Assembly (NCBI RefSeq): GCF_035982055.1
Contig: NZ_CP108427.1
Location: 2,604,001-2,668,000, forward strand
Reading direction: 5' to 3'
Source of the DNA: Streptomyces sp. NBC_01288
GTDB taxonomy: Bacteria; Actinomycetota; Actinomycetes; Streptomycetales; Streptomycetaceae
Length of the DNA: 64,000 bases
The translations under genes and the position numbers were made by a program. This document shows positions 9,447 to 17,581 of the stretch, piece by piece. The notes under the pieces are model-generated. The model was not told the origin of the DNA. It searched no databases and worked only from the letters and a program-made list of their open reading frames with translations. Each line of letters opens with the position of its first letter. Position 1 is the first letter of the stretch.

Positions 9447-10121
9447 CTACTCCTCGATGACGAGGCCCTTCGCGGCGAGCACCGGGGCGAGGTTGCACAT
9501 CTCGACGACCGTCTTGCCCGCGCGGTACGCGGCGATGAACCCGGCCTCGGCGTCGATCCGTTCCTGCGAGAGGGTGGCGGCCTCGGCCGCGTCCTCGCGG
9601 CGGACGACGACCACGCCGTCGGCGTCGGCGCGCATGATGTCGCCGGGGCGGACGAGCACACCGCCGACGGTGATCGGCTCGCACATCGGGCCGACGGTCT
9701 CCTTGACCGTGCCCTTGATGCAGACGCTGCGGGAGAAGACCGGGAAGCCCAGGGCGCGCAGGTCCTCGGTGTCGCGGACGCCCGTGTCGGTGATCAGACC
9801 GGCGAGGCCCTTGGACTGGCAGGCGTTGGCGAGGACGTCACCGAAGGAGCCCGCCTCCTCGTAGTTCCCGGCGGACACGACCACGACGTCACCGGGCTGC
9901 GCGTACGCGATGGCGGTCTGGAGCATGAGGTTGTCGCGCGGGGCGCACTGCACGGTGAACGCCGGGCCGCACAGGGACATGGTGTGGTCGACCGGCTTGA
10001 TGGCCGAGTCCAGCGCACCGAGGCGGCCCTGCGCCTCGTGGATGGTGGCCGAGGAGAAGGCACTCAGCTGCTTGACCACGGCGGGCTCCGGGCGGTCGAA
10101 CTTCGTGCTGACGCGGATCAT
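9447..10121 (-). CDS. RraA-like aldolase/decarboxylase (HMG/CHA aldolase type)
   Basis: A 224-residue member of the RraA/HMG-aldolase fold. Visible landmarks are ATIHEAQGRLGALDS, GPAFTVQCAPRDNLM, GDVVVVSAGNYEEAGSFGDVLA, GLAGLITDTGVRD and GGVLVRPGDIMRADADGVVVV. The GLITDTGVRD Arg/Asp pair matches the metal- and substrate-binding site of the enzyme members. These cleave 4-hydroxy-4-methyl-2-oxoglutarate or 4-carboxy-4-hydroxy-2-oxoadipate and decarboxylate oxaloacetate. An enzyme role is favoured over RNase E inhibition because the gene ends a catabolic operon with an aminotransferase, an SDR and oxoprolinase genes. It lies 16 bases after the aminotransferase stop. Confidence 0.85.
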   Translation of the reverse strand: MIRVSTKFDRPEPAVVKQLSAFSSATIHEAQGRLGALDSAIKPVDHTMSLCGPAFTVQCAPRDNLMLQTAIAYAQPGDVVVVSAGNYEEAGSFGDVLANACQSKGLAGLITDTGVRDTEDLRALGFPVFSRSVCIKGTVKETVGPMCEPITVGGVLVRPGDIMRADADGVVVVRREDAAEAATLSQERIDAEAGFIAAYRAGKTVVEMCNLAPVLAAKGLVIEE

Positions 10122-10137
10122 GATGACCTTTCAGGGA

Positions 10138-11352
10138 TCAGGCGGTGGGTGCGGAGGTCAGTTCGGCGCACGCCGCCGCGATGCGCTCGCAGGCCTCGGT
10201 GAGGACGTCCGTCGACGTGGCGAACGAGATACGGAAGTAGCCGGGGGCGCCGTACGCGGCTCCGTGGATCACCGCGACCTGCCGGCTGTCGAGGAGGTGA
10301 CGGGCGAAGTCCTCGTCGTTCTCGATCCGGGCGCCGGCAGGGGTGAACTGGCCTATCGCGTCCTGGCAGTTGACCAGGAGGTAGAAGCCGCCGTCCGGCA
10401 CCGTGCAGCTCAGCTGCGGTACGTCGTTGACGAGCTTCACGGTCTCGTCGCGCCGGGCGCGGTAGACGCGCACGGTGTCCTGGACGAAGTCCTGCGGCCC
10501 GGTGAGCGCGGCGGCAGCGGCGGCCTGGCTCACGGACGAGGGGCACGAAGAGGTCTGCGACTGGAGGGTGTTGATCGCGGTGACCAGGTCCGTCGGACCG
10601 ACCCCGTAGCCGATACGCCAGCCCGTCATCGCGTACGTTTTGGAGACGCCGTTGGTGAGGAACACCCGGTCGGCCAGGCGGGGTTCGACCGCCGCGAGCG
10701 ACGGGGCCTCCTCGTCGCCGTACCAGATCTCGTCGTAGATCTCGTCGGTGAGGACGCCGATGTTCGGGTGGGCCAGCAACACCTCGGCCAGGGCCTGGAG
10801 TTCGGCGGTGGTGTAGGCCGATCCGGTCGGGTTTCCCGGGGTGTTGAGGACGACCCAGCGGGTGTTCTCGGTGATCGCCGCCGTGAGCCGCTCCGGCGTG
10901 AGCTTGAAGCCCTCCGCCTCGGGGCAGTCCACGATGACCGGGGTGCCGTCGTTGGCGCGGACCATGTCCGGGTACGACACCCAGTACGGGGCGGGGACGA
11001 CGACCTCGTCGCCCTCGTCCAAAGTCGCCATCAGGGCGAGGAAGATGACCTGCTTCGCGCCGCCGCCGACGGTGATGTTCGCGTCGGTGACCTCCAGGCC
11101 GTGGCGCTCACGGAGTTTGCCGGTGATCGCGGCGCGCAGGGCCGAAGTGCCGTTCACCGGCGTGTACTTGGTCTCACCCGCCTCGATCGCCTTGATCGCG
11201 GCGGCCTTGACGTGGTCCGGGGTGTCGAAGTCGGGCTCGCCCACGGTCAGGTCGAGGATGGTGAGCCCCTGGCTCTTCAGCTCGCGGACGCGCTGCGCCG
11301 CCGCCGTGCTCGGCGAGGGCTTGATACGGCCGAGCCGTGCTGCCGTCTTCAC
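10138..11352 (-). CDS. class I/II PLP-dependent aminotransferase (aspartate aminotransferase-like)
   Basis: A 404-residue fold-type I enzyme. It shows LDLTVGEPDFDTPDHVK, YTPVNGTSALR, NTPGNPTGSAYT, LTDEIYDEIWYG and NGVSKTYAMTGWRIGYG, where the Lys of SKTYAMTGWR carries PLP, and it ends with GYFRISFA. These match the aspartate/prephenate aminotransferase Ib group, which moves an amino group between an amino acid and a 2-oxo acid in the cytoplasm. The start is a GTG at 11352, only 5 bases after the SDR stop, with GGAGGG upstream, so the two are translationally coupled. In this operon it may deaminate the amino acid released by the oxoprolinase. Confidence 0.9.
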   Translation of the reverse strand: MKTAARLGRIKPSPSTAAAQRVRELKSQGLTILDLTVGEPDFDTPDHVKAAAIKAIEAGETKYTPVNGTSALRAAITGKLRERHGLEVTDANITVGGGAKQVIFLALMATLDEGDEVVVPAPYWVSYPDMVRANDGTPVIVDCPEAEGFKLTPERLTAAITENTRWVVLNTPGNPTGSAYTTAELQALAEVLLAHPNIGVLTDEIYDEIWYGDEEAPSLAAVEPRLADRVFLTNGVSKTYAMTGWRIGYGVGPTDLVTAINTLQSQTSSCPSSVSQAAAAAALTGPQDFVQDTVRVYRARRDETVKLVNDVPQLSCTVPDGGFYLLVNCQDAIGQFTPAGARIENDEDFARHLLDSRQVAVIHGAAYGAPGYFRISFATSTDVLTEACERIAAACAELTSAPTA

Positions 11353-11357
11353 GGTGA

Positions 11358-12101
11358 TCAGCCCTCCCTGCGCTCGAAGTTGAGGCCACCGGGCACCTGG
11401 AAGGTGGGCAGGATCTCGATGTGGCCGATGTTGACGTGCCGGGGCGAGTCGACGGCGAACTCGATGGAGTCGGCGATGTCCTCGGGCTTCAGGGACTCGT
11501 AGCCGTCGTAGAACTCGCGCTGGGCGGCCTCCATGTCGCCGAGGAGGCGGCCGAAGATCTCGGTCTCCACGCGGCCGGGGCAGATCTCGGTGACGCGCAG
11601 GCGCTTGCCGTAGCCGTCGACGCGGAGCTGGCGGGAGAGGGTGTGCACGGCGGCCTTGGTGGCGTGGTAGATCGTGTTGCCGCCGAAGTTGTAGACGGCG
11701 GCGATGGAGCTGATGTTGACGATGTGGCCGCGGTCGCGCTCGACCATGCCGGGCATCAGCAGGCGGACCAGGTGCAGGACGGCCTGGATGTTGACGGCGA
11801 CCTGCTCGTCGACGGCGAACTCGTCGGCGGTGAGGATGTTGCCGGTCCGGGAGACGCCCGCGTTGTTGACGAGGACGTCGATCTCCAGGCCGTCGAGTGC
11901 GGCGGTGAGGGCCGCGGTGTCGGTGACGTCGACGGCGTGCGGGATGCAACCGGTCTGGTCGGCAAGGGTGTTGAGCCGGTCGGCGTTGCGGGCCACGGCG
12001 TGGACTTCGAGGCCGCGCTTGGCGAGCCGTTCGACGACCACGGCTCCGATGCCGGTCGACGCTCCGGTGACGAGGGCCGTCCTGTAGTCGGAGATGGGCA
12101 T
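11358..12101 (-). CDS. short-chain dehydrogenase/reductase
   Basis: A 247-residue SDR. The nucleotide-binding motif TGASTGIG is at about residues 12-19, NNAG near residue 79, the catalytic Ser in NISSIAAV and the YHATK Tyr/Lys pair follow, and ICPGRVETEIF comes after. The Arg/Asn following the second beta strand (AVARNADRL) suggests NADP preference. It resembles the YdfG-type 3-hydroxy acid dehydrogenases. It sits between the permease and aminotransferase genes in the operon and probably interconverts a hydroxy acid and oxo acid of the same pathway. Confidence 0.88.
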   Translation of the reverse strand: MPISDYRTALVTGASTGIGAVVVERLAKRGLEVHAVARNADRLNTLADQTGCIPHAVDVTDTAALTAALDGLEIDVLVNNAGVSRTGNILTADEFAVDEQVAVNIQAVLHLVRLLMPGMVERDRGHIVNISSIAAVYNFGGNTIYHATKAAVHTLSRQLRVDGYGKRLRVTEICPGRVETEIFGRLLGDMEAAQREFYDGYESLKPEDIADSIEFAVDSPRHVNIGHIEILPTFQVPGGLNFERREG

Positions 12102-12177
12102 GCTGAGGGCTCCTTGCTGTGCGGGGGTGGGGGTGTGCGGACGTGCGGGTGCGGGAGATGCGTGAGGCGGGGCGGGG

Positions 12178-13488
12178 TCAGGCGTCGCGCAGGGGCAGGT
12201 GGGCGCGGTCCGTCACGCGGGACACGGCGATGAGCGTGCCCAGGGCCGTGATCACGGCGTAGAAGGCCGGCATGTTGACGTTGCCCGTGCGGTCGATCAG
12301 GTAGGTCATCAGCAGGGGGGCCGTGCCGCCGAAGAGGGCGGAGGAGACGTTGTAGCCCAGGCCGTAGGCGGAGTAGCGCACCCGGGTCGGGAAGAGTTCG
12401 ACGAGCAGGATGTGGATGACGCCTGTGTGGCCGGCGAACACAACGGCCATGATGCAGGCGCCGATCACGGCGAGGGCCACGTTGCCGGTGCCGATCAGCA
12501 GGTAGCAGGGGATGCCGACGACGGCCATCGCGACGGCGGATCCGGCGAGGACCCTCTTGCGGCCGATGCGGTCGGAGAGGCGGCCCATGTAGGGGATGGC
12601 GATACAGATCGCGACCAGGCTGGAGGCGGTGACGAGGAGGCCCTGGACCTTGCCGAAGTGCAGCTCGCTGCTCATGAAGGTGGGCATGTAGCTGAACAGG
12701 ACGTAGTAGCCGGAGCCGTTCATCAGGGGGATGAAGAGGGCCAGCAGCATCGCGCGCCGGTGCTCGGCGGAGGCGAAGGCCTCCTTGAGCGGGTTCTTGG
12801 AGAGGCCGTCCTCTTCTTTCAGGCGGGTGAAGTTGGGGGTGTCGCTGATGCGCTTGCGGATGTAGATGCCGGCGATGCCGAGCGGCACGGCGAGCAGGAA
12901 CGGGATGCGCCAGCCCCACGACTCCATGCGCGCGGAGCCGAGGCCGCTGGTCATCGCGGCGGCGACCAGGGTGCCGGTCAGCAGGGCGAGGAACGAGGCG
13001 ATCTGCGCGTAGCTGGTGTACAGGCCGCGCTTGCCCTCCGGGGCGTGCTCGGCGAGGAAGCTCATCGCGCCGGAGGCCTCGCCGCCGACGGAGAAGCCCT
13101 GGGCGACGCGGAGCAGGATCAGCAGGGCGGGTGCGGCGATGCCGATGCTCGCGTAGCTGGGCAGGACGCCGATGGCCGCGGTGGCGGCGCTGATCAGCAT
13201 GATGACGAAGACCAGCATGCGCTGGCGGCCGATGCGGTCGCCGAGGTGGCCGCAGATGACGGCGCCGAGGGGGCGGAAGAAGAAGGAGACGGCGTAGCCG
13301 AGGAAGACGAGCTGGACGGCGTTGTCGGAGCCGGGGAAGAAGACGGCGGCGAGGGATCCGGCCATGAAGCCGAAGATGCCGTTGTCGTAGAGCTCGGCGA
13401 AGATTCCGACGCAGCCCGCGAGGGTGACCTTGCGGGCGGTTCTGGGGTCGACCGTGTTGGGGACTGGCTGAGCGGCCACGGTACTCAT
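12178..13488 (-). CDS. MFS metabolite:proton symporter
   Basis: A 436-residue transporter with about twelve membrane segments. Family landmarks include FFRPLGAVICGHLGDRIGRQRMLV between helices 2 and 3, GFSVGGEASGAM in helix 4, and the second-half repeat GRLSDRIGRKRVL. This belongs to the metabolite:H+ symporter group (ShiA, KgtP, ProP relatives), which imports organic acids, betaines or shikimate. It lies in the oxoprolinase operon and is the likely importer of the substrate. A gap of 76 bases separates it from the SDR gene and 193 bases from pxpC. Confidence 0.88.
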   Translation of the reverse strand: MSTVAAQPVPNTVDPRTARKVTLAGCVGIFAELYDNGIFGFMAGSLAAVFFPGSDNAVQLVFLGYAVSFFFRPLGAVICGHLGDRIGRQRMLVFVIMLISAATAAIGVLPSYASIGIAAPALLILLRVAQGFSVGGEASGAMSFLAEHAPEGKRGLYTSYAQIASFLALLTGTLVAAAMTSGLGSARMESWGWRIPFLLAVPLGIAGIYIRKRISDTPNFTRLKEEDGLSKNPLKEAFASAEHRRAMLLALFIPLMNGSGYYVLFSYMPTFMSSELHFGKVQGLLVTASSLVAICIAIPYMGRLSDRIGRKRVLAGSAVAMAVVGIPCYLLIGTGNVALAVIGACIMAVVFAGHTGVIHILLVELFPTRVRYSAYGLGYNVSSALFGGTAPLLMTYLIDRTGNVNMPAFYAVITALGTLIAVSRVTDRAHLPLRDA

Positions 13489-13639
13489 GGCGTCTCCTGT
13501 CTGGGCAGCAGGCGTGGGATGAGGGGCGTTACGACGGCTCCGTGCGGGGTGCTTCCAGCGGGTGAGCGGGGAGCGGGTGCGGGTGGGTCTTGTGTGCGGG
13601 TGGGGAGCGGTTGTGGGTTTCGTGCGGGTCGGTGGGGGC

Positions 13640-13666
13640 TTGTCGCGCAGTTCCCCGCGCCCCTTC
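13640..13666. repeat. Streptomyces-type GC-rich intergenic repeat
   Basis: The gap between pxpC and the MFS gene holds a sequence whose reverse complement reads GGGGCGCGGGGAACTGCGCG. From memory this motif recurs in intergenic regions of many Streptomyces chromosomes. Only one copy was found in this window. Its function is not known. Confidence 0.6.
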
Positions 13667-13681
13667 TTGAGCGGGCCCGTG

Positions 13682-14668
13682 TTAAGCAGGTGCGGGGGCG
13701 CGGATGCGTAGGGCCTCGAAAGCCGTGTGGACTCTGGTTCTCAGGGCGTCTATCGCTTGGCGTTGGGCTCGGTGGGCGGTTACCGCCTCGGTGAGGGTGC
13801 GGTGGCGGAAGTGGATGGTCTGGCCGGGGCGGACCTGGGCCAGGGCGGAGAGGCCGGTGGCGGTGACCACGGCGAGGACGGGGTAGCCGGCCGTGACGCC
13901 GCGGCCGCGGTGCAGGACGAGGAGTTCGTCTCCCGCGGGTACTTCTACTGCGCCGATGGGGACGCCGCGGGAGAGGACCTCGCCCTGGGTGACACGGCGG
14001 GGTACCGCGCCCTGGAGGCGCAGGCCGATGTGGTTGCTTCGCGGGGTGACCGTGAAGGGGGCGTCGAACAGGCGCCGGCCCGTGTCGCCGAACTCGGCCC
14101 GGTCGGGGCCGTCGGTGACGTCGATGGTCCAGCTGGTGGGGAACGGAGGGACCGGCGCCTTCAGGCGGAACAGCGGGATCCGCGAGAAGGGGTGGTCGAT
14201 CGGCGGGCAGGCCGTGCGCAGGGTGAGTTCGTCACCGGCGCTCAGAGCGGGGCCGAAGCCGAGGATCGTGTCGGGGGCGCAGCTGCCCTGGAGGTAGTCG
14301 GCCTCGAACGAGCCGAGTACGGCCAGGTAGACGCGGAGGCCCCTGTGGATGCCGGTCACGCGAATGGTTTCGCCTGCCCTGACGGGGATGGGTTCCCATT
14401 GCGGACGTACGACTCCGTCCACCGTTACGTCGGCCGGGGCGCCGGTCACCGCGATCAGGATGTCGCCCGAGGGGACGCACGCGAAGTCCAGGGCGGTGAT
14501 CTCCAGCAGCGGGGCACGGTCGTGGTTGCCGCACAGGACGTTGGCGACGCGCGCCGAGTGCTGGTCGGCGGCTCCGTTGGCGGGCAGCCCGTAGCGGGAG
14601 CGGCCGACGCGGCCGAGGTCCTGGACGGTGACGATGCCGGGGGTGCGGACGGTGAGGGTGTCAGCCAT
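13682..14668 (-). CDS. pxpC: 5-oxoprolinase subunit PxpC (KipA-like, biotin-dependent carboxyltransferase fold)
   Basis: A 328-residue protein with LTVRTPGIVTVQDLGRVGRSRYGLPANGAADQ at the start, then LLEITALDF, GFGPALSAGDEL, RSNHIGLRLQGA and EVLSRGVPIGAVEVP. These are the standard landmarks of PxpC/KipA (allophanate hydrolase subunit 2 family). With PxpA and PxpB it forms the prokaryotic ATP-dependent 5-oxoprolinase that opens pyroglutamate to glutamate. Its start overlaps the end of pxpB by 8 bases, so translation is coupled. Confidence 0.92.
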   Translation of the reverse strand: MADTLTVRTPGIVTVQDLGRVGRSRYGLPANGAADQHSARVANVLCGNHDRAPLLEITALDFACVPSGDILIAVTGAPADVTVDGVVRPQWEPIPVRAGETIRVTGIHRGLRVYLAVLGSFEADYLQGSCAPDTILGFGPALSAGDELTLRTACPPIDHPFSRIPLFRLKAPVPPFPTSWTIDVTDGPDRAEFGDTGRRLFDAPFTVTPRSNHIGLRLQGAVPRRVTQGEVLSRGVPIGAVEVPAGDELLVLHRGRGVTAGYPVLAVVTATGLSALAQVRPGQTIHFRHRTLTEAVTAHRAQRQAIDALRTRVHTAFEALRIRAPAPA

Positions 14669-15452
14669 GGCGCACCGCCGGGTCCGTACAGTCCGCGAGG
14701 CTCAAGTCGGCGTAGTCGTCCCACTGTTGGGGCTCGATCGGCCGGAAGCGGAAGGTGTCGCCGGGGCGGTACGCGGTGATCGGGTCGCTGTGCAGGTCGA
14801 GGACGCGTACCGGGGTGCGGCCCAGGAGCGGCCAGCCGCCGGGTGAGGGCATCGGGCAGATGACGGCCTGGCGTCCGGCTACCGCGACCGAACCGGGGGC
14901 GACCTTGGTGCGGGGGGAGGCGAGGCGCGGTACCGGTTTCGGGAAGGGCGGGCCGTCCGTCATCGGGGCTCCGGCGGGTGCGCCGAGGCAGCGCACGGTG
15001 AGGTCGGAGCCGGAGTGCAGGGCGATGATCTCGCCCTCGGTCAGGCCGAGTTGGGCGGCGACCTCGGGGAGGTCGGGGCCGTACTCGCCGCCGTAGACGA
15101 CGGGGACGACGAAGTGGCGCGGGGGTGTGGTGGGCGCGGGGTGCGGGCCGAGGCGGGCCGCCTCGTGGGCCAGGACGCGGCGGACCGTGTCGTGGTCGGT
15201 GGCGGCGCAGTCGAACTCGACGAGCAGGGCGTCGTAGGTGGGCACCACGTCGTGGACGCCGGTCAGTTGGACGGCGTTCAGGGCGGCGGCGAGGGCGTGG
15301 ACGAGCTGCCAGGCCGGTTCGGCGGCGAGGCCCACGGCCTTGGCGACCAGGGCGGAGTCGCCGCAGTCGGCGATGGTCACGTGGGCGGTGCCGTAACTGG
15401 CTTTTGCAGTGGGCCCGTTCACGACAGGGCTGTCCGCGAGGAGGCTGTTCAT
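14661..15452 (-). CDS. pxpB: 5-oxoprolinase subunit PxpB (KipI-like)
   Basis: A 263-residue protein. It contains ADCGDSALVAK, LTGVHDVVPTYDALLVEFD, HFVVPVVYGGEYGPDLPEVAAQLGLTEGE, a FPKPVPRLASPRTKVAPGSVAVAG segment and SPGGWPLLGRTPVRVLD, all diagnostic of PxpB/KipI (allophanate hydrolase subunit 1 family). The ATG at 15452 is chosen because AGGAG lies 8 bases upstream; a GTG at 15461 would be too close. It follows pxpA by 5 bases. The N-terminus (about 25 residues before TIADCGDSAL) is longer than usual. Confidence 0.92.
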   Translation of the reverse strand: MNSLLADSPVVNGPTAKASYGTAHVTIADCGDSALVAKAVGLAAEPAWQLVHALAAALNAVQLTGVHDVVPTYDALLVEFDCAATDHDTVRRVLAHEAARLGPHPAPTTPPRHFVVPVVYGGEYGPDLPEVAAQLGLTEGEIIALHSGSDLTVRCLGAPAGAPMTDGPPFPKPVPRLASPRTKVAPGSVAVAGRQAVICPMPSPGGWPLLGRTPVRVLDLHSDPITAYRPGDTFRFRPIEPQQWDDYADLSLADCTDPAVRHG

Positions 15453-15457
15453 GTCAG

Positions 15458-16237
15458 TCACTCCTTGCCGCTCAGGACTTTGTCGAGGGAGGTGATCTCG
15501 ACCCCGGCGGCGAGGAGTTGCTCGCGGATGCGCGCGGCGAGGGCGATCGCGCCGGGGCTGTCGCCGTGCAACAGGACGGTGTCGCAGGCGACTTGGATGT
15601 CCGTGTCGTCGACGCTGCGGATGACGCCCTCGGTGACCATGCGCAGGGTGCGTCGGGCGACCTCGTCGGGGTCGTGGATCACGGCGCCGGGTTCGGAGCG
15701 GGGCACGAGCGTGCCGTCGGCGCGGTAGGCGCGGTCGGCGATGCCGACGATGCCGACGCGCAGGCCACGGGCGCGGGCCGCGTCGGCCAGCTCGCCGTCC
15801 TGCGCGAGGACGATCAGCGACTCGTCCAGGGCGGCCACGGCGTCCACGACGGCGCGGGCGTAGTCGGCGCGGACGGCGACCAGGTTGCCGAGGCGGCCGT
15901 GCGGGGCGACGTGGTGCACCCGGGTGCCGTAGGCGACGGCGAAGGCCTGGAGGGCGCCGATCTGGTAGAGCACGTCCGTGCGGACCTCCTCCGGCGTGAG
16001 GTCCATCGCGCGGCGGCCGAAGCCGACCAGGTCGGGAAAGCTCGGGTGGGCGCCCACGGCGACCTGCTTCTCCACGCACGTCCGCACGGTCGCGTCCATG
16101 ATGCGTGGATCACCGGCGTGGAATCCGCAGGCGACATTGGCGGACGTCAGCAACTCCAGAAGGGCGGCGTCGTCGCCCATTGTGTAGGCGCCGAATCCCT
16201 CGCCGAGATCGGCGACGAGATCAACCATGGGAGTCAT
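15458..16237 (-). CDS. pxpA: 5-oxoprolinase subunit PxpA (LamB/YcsF family)
   Basis: A 259-residue LamB/YcsF protein. Landmarks are VDLVADLGEGFGAYTMGDD at the N-terminus, ANVACGFHAGDPRIMD, VGAHPSFPDLVGFGRR, HVAPHGRLGN and CDTVLLHGDSPGA. In place of the usual HVKPHGALYN Lys and Tyr, this copy has HVAPHGRLGN, which could alter substrate preference. It is the first gene of the operon; the ATG at 16237 has GGAGG 5 bases upstream. It faces the LysR gene across a 308-base region rich in repeats, so the operon is probably under LysR control. Confidence 0.92.
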   Translation of the reverse strand: MTPMVDLVADLGEGFGAYTMGDDAALLELLTSANVACGFHAGDPRIMDATVRTCVEKQVAVGAHPSFPDLVGFGRRAMDLTPEEVRTDVLYQIGALQAFAVAYGTRVHHVAPHGRLGNLVAVRADYARAVVDAVAALDESLIVLAQDGELADAARARGLRVGIVGIADRAYRADGTLVPRSEPGAVIHDPDEVARRTLRMVTEGVIRSVDDTDIQVACDTVLLHGDSPGAIALAARIREQLLAAGVEITSLDKVLSGKE

Positions 16238-16545
16238 GACGTCCTCCGGGAGGGAATGCCGGAAAGGGGGAATTCCGGGGCGGGGAATTCTGGATGACAG
16301 CTGCCAGCACGTCTTCGTGACACCGGGAACGGAGAATGTTCCGGGGCGGGTGTTCCGGTCTGAATGTTCCGGACTGGATGTTCCGCTCAACTTATTCCGC
16401 CGGTCGCGTGATCGCCAATATGCGTTCGGTCTGGCGTTATCGCGAACGGCTATGACTCCCCTCACACCCCCCGCCCACCTGGGCTGTGCTTCGGGCTGAT
16501 CCCTCCCTACGATGAGGCTTCGCTCCATCTGGAAGGCCCCGCGCA
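16238..16545. promoter_or_regulatory. divergent pxpA/lysR promoter region with four 14-bp tandem repeats
   Basis: TGTTCC recurs at 16337, 16351, 16365 and 16379, an exact 14-bp period, three copies reading TGTTCCGG and the fourth TGTTCCGC. Closer to pxpA, a related GAATTCCGGGGCGGG/GAATTCTGG pair is spaced by 15 bp around 16269-16292. Closer to lysR there is an inverted repeat CGTTCG...CGAACG (16423-16447) spaced by about 13 bp. LysR regulators usually bind interrupted dyads, so the CGTTCG dyad fits them better. The tandem array may serve a second factor. Confidence 0.6.
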
Positions 16546-17460
16546 ATGGACACCAGGCGTCTCTACTCGTTCATCAAGATCATCGACGCGGGGAGCATCA
16601 CGCGCGCGGCCGACATCCTGCACATCGCCCAGCCGGCGCTGAGCCAGCAGCTGTCCGCCCTGGAGGCACAGTTCGGGCAGCAGCTGCTGATCCGCAGCAA
16701 ACGCGGGGTCGCCCCGACCGAGGCGGGCCGCGCCCTGTACCTGCACGCCCAGCTCATCCTCCGCCAGGTGGACCTCGCCCAGGCCGCCGTCGACGTCTCC
16801 GGCCGGGCCCCCGCGGGCAGCGTCTCGGTCGGCCTCGCCCCGTACAGCCTGGGCGCGGCCCTCGCGCTACCCCTCCTGAAGAGCGTCCGCGAGCGCTACC
16901 CGGACATCCTGCTGCACATCAACGAGAACTTCGGCGGCGTGATCAGCGAGGCGATCATGACGGGCCGCATGGACATGGCCTTCATCTACGGCGCCGGGCC
17001 GCTCCGGGGTGTCCAGTTCGAGCCCGTCCGCACCGAGGACCTGTACCTGATCGGCGCGCCCGGCGACACGGCACCGTCGGGGAAGGGCGAGGTGCGGCTG
17101 GCGGAGCTCGCGAGCCTGCCCCTGCTGCTGCCCAGCCGTATCCACACGATCCGGCAGGTCGTGGACGCCGCCTTCCAGCAGGCCTCGCTCCGGCTGAACG
17201 TGGTGGGCGAGGTCGAGTCCGCGCTGACTCTGGTCAACGCCGTGGACGCGGGCATCGGCGCGACGGTCCTGCCGTGGTCGGCGGCGCGGGCCATCCTCGA
17301 CGTCCGCGAGCTGTCCGTGCGGCGGATCGTGGAACCTGTCATCACGGTGAAACTCTCCGTGGTCACCTCGGACAATCAGCCGCTCTCGGAGCCCGCGCTG
17401 GCCGTGCACGATCTGTTCCTGGAGCTGATCGACACCGACAGGAATAAGGACGACCAATAG
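16546..17460 (+). CDS. LysR-family transcriptional regulator
   Basis: A 304-residue LysR protein. The N-terminal winged helix reads DTRRLYSFIKIIDAGSITRAADILHIAQPALSQQLSALEAQFGQQLLIRSKRGVAPTEAG. The rest is the effector-binding periplasmic-binding-like domain (SVSVGLAPYS, MDMAFIYGAG, GIGATVLPWS). It resembles the Nac/Cbl subgroup. GGAAGG lies upstream of the ATG. It is divergent from the pxpABC operon and followed by a hydroxyacid dehydrogenase gene, so it probably senses a pathway intermediate and controls both directions. Confidence 0.9.
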   Translation: MDTRRLYSFIKIIDAGSITRAADILHIAQPALSQQLSALEAQFGQQLLIRSKRGVAPTEAGRALYLHAQLILRQVDLAQAAVDVSGRAPAGSVSVGLAPYSLGAALALPLLKSVRERYPDILLHINENFGGVISEAIMTGRMDMAFIYGAGPLRGVQFEPVRTEDLYLIGAPGDTAPSGKGEVRLAELASLPLLLPSRIHTIRQVVDAAFQQASLRLNVVGEVESALTLVNAVDAGIGATVLPWSAARAILDVRELSVRRIVEPVITVKLSVVTSDNQPLSEPALAVHDLFLELIDTDRNKDDQ

Positions 17461-17480
17461 CGTCACACGAATCCGCTATT
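17456..17480 (+). terminator. inverted repeat at the end of lysR
   Basis: AATAGCG (17456-17462, including the stop codon) and CGCTATT (17474-17480) form a 7-bp stem with an 11-base loop, followed by TGTCTCC. It could end or attenuate transcription between lysR and the hydroxyacid dehydrogenase gene. The long loop makes this tentative. Confidence 0.35.
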
Positions 17481-17581
17481 TGTCTCCGGTGACCGCCGCG
17501 GCTAGCGTCTTTCGAATAATCCGCCCGGCCGGTAATGCACGGCTGTACATGGCTGTACGCGGCTCGTCACTGGAGAAGAAC

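Noticed and set aside
10138..11949. A 603-codon frame extending the aminotransferase upstream
   Set aside because: The upstream part is the wrong frame of the SDR gene. The GTG at 11352 with a ribosome site gives the expected length.
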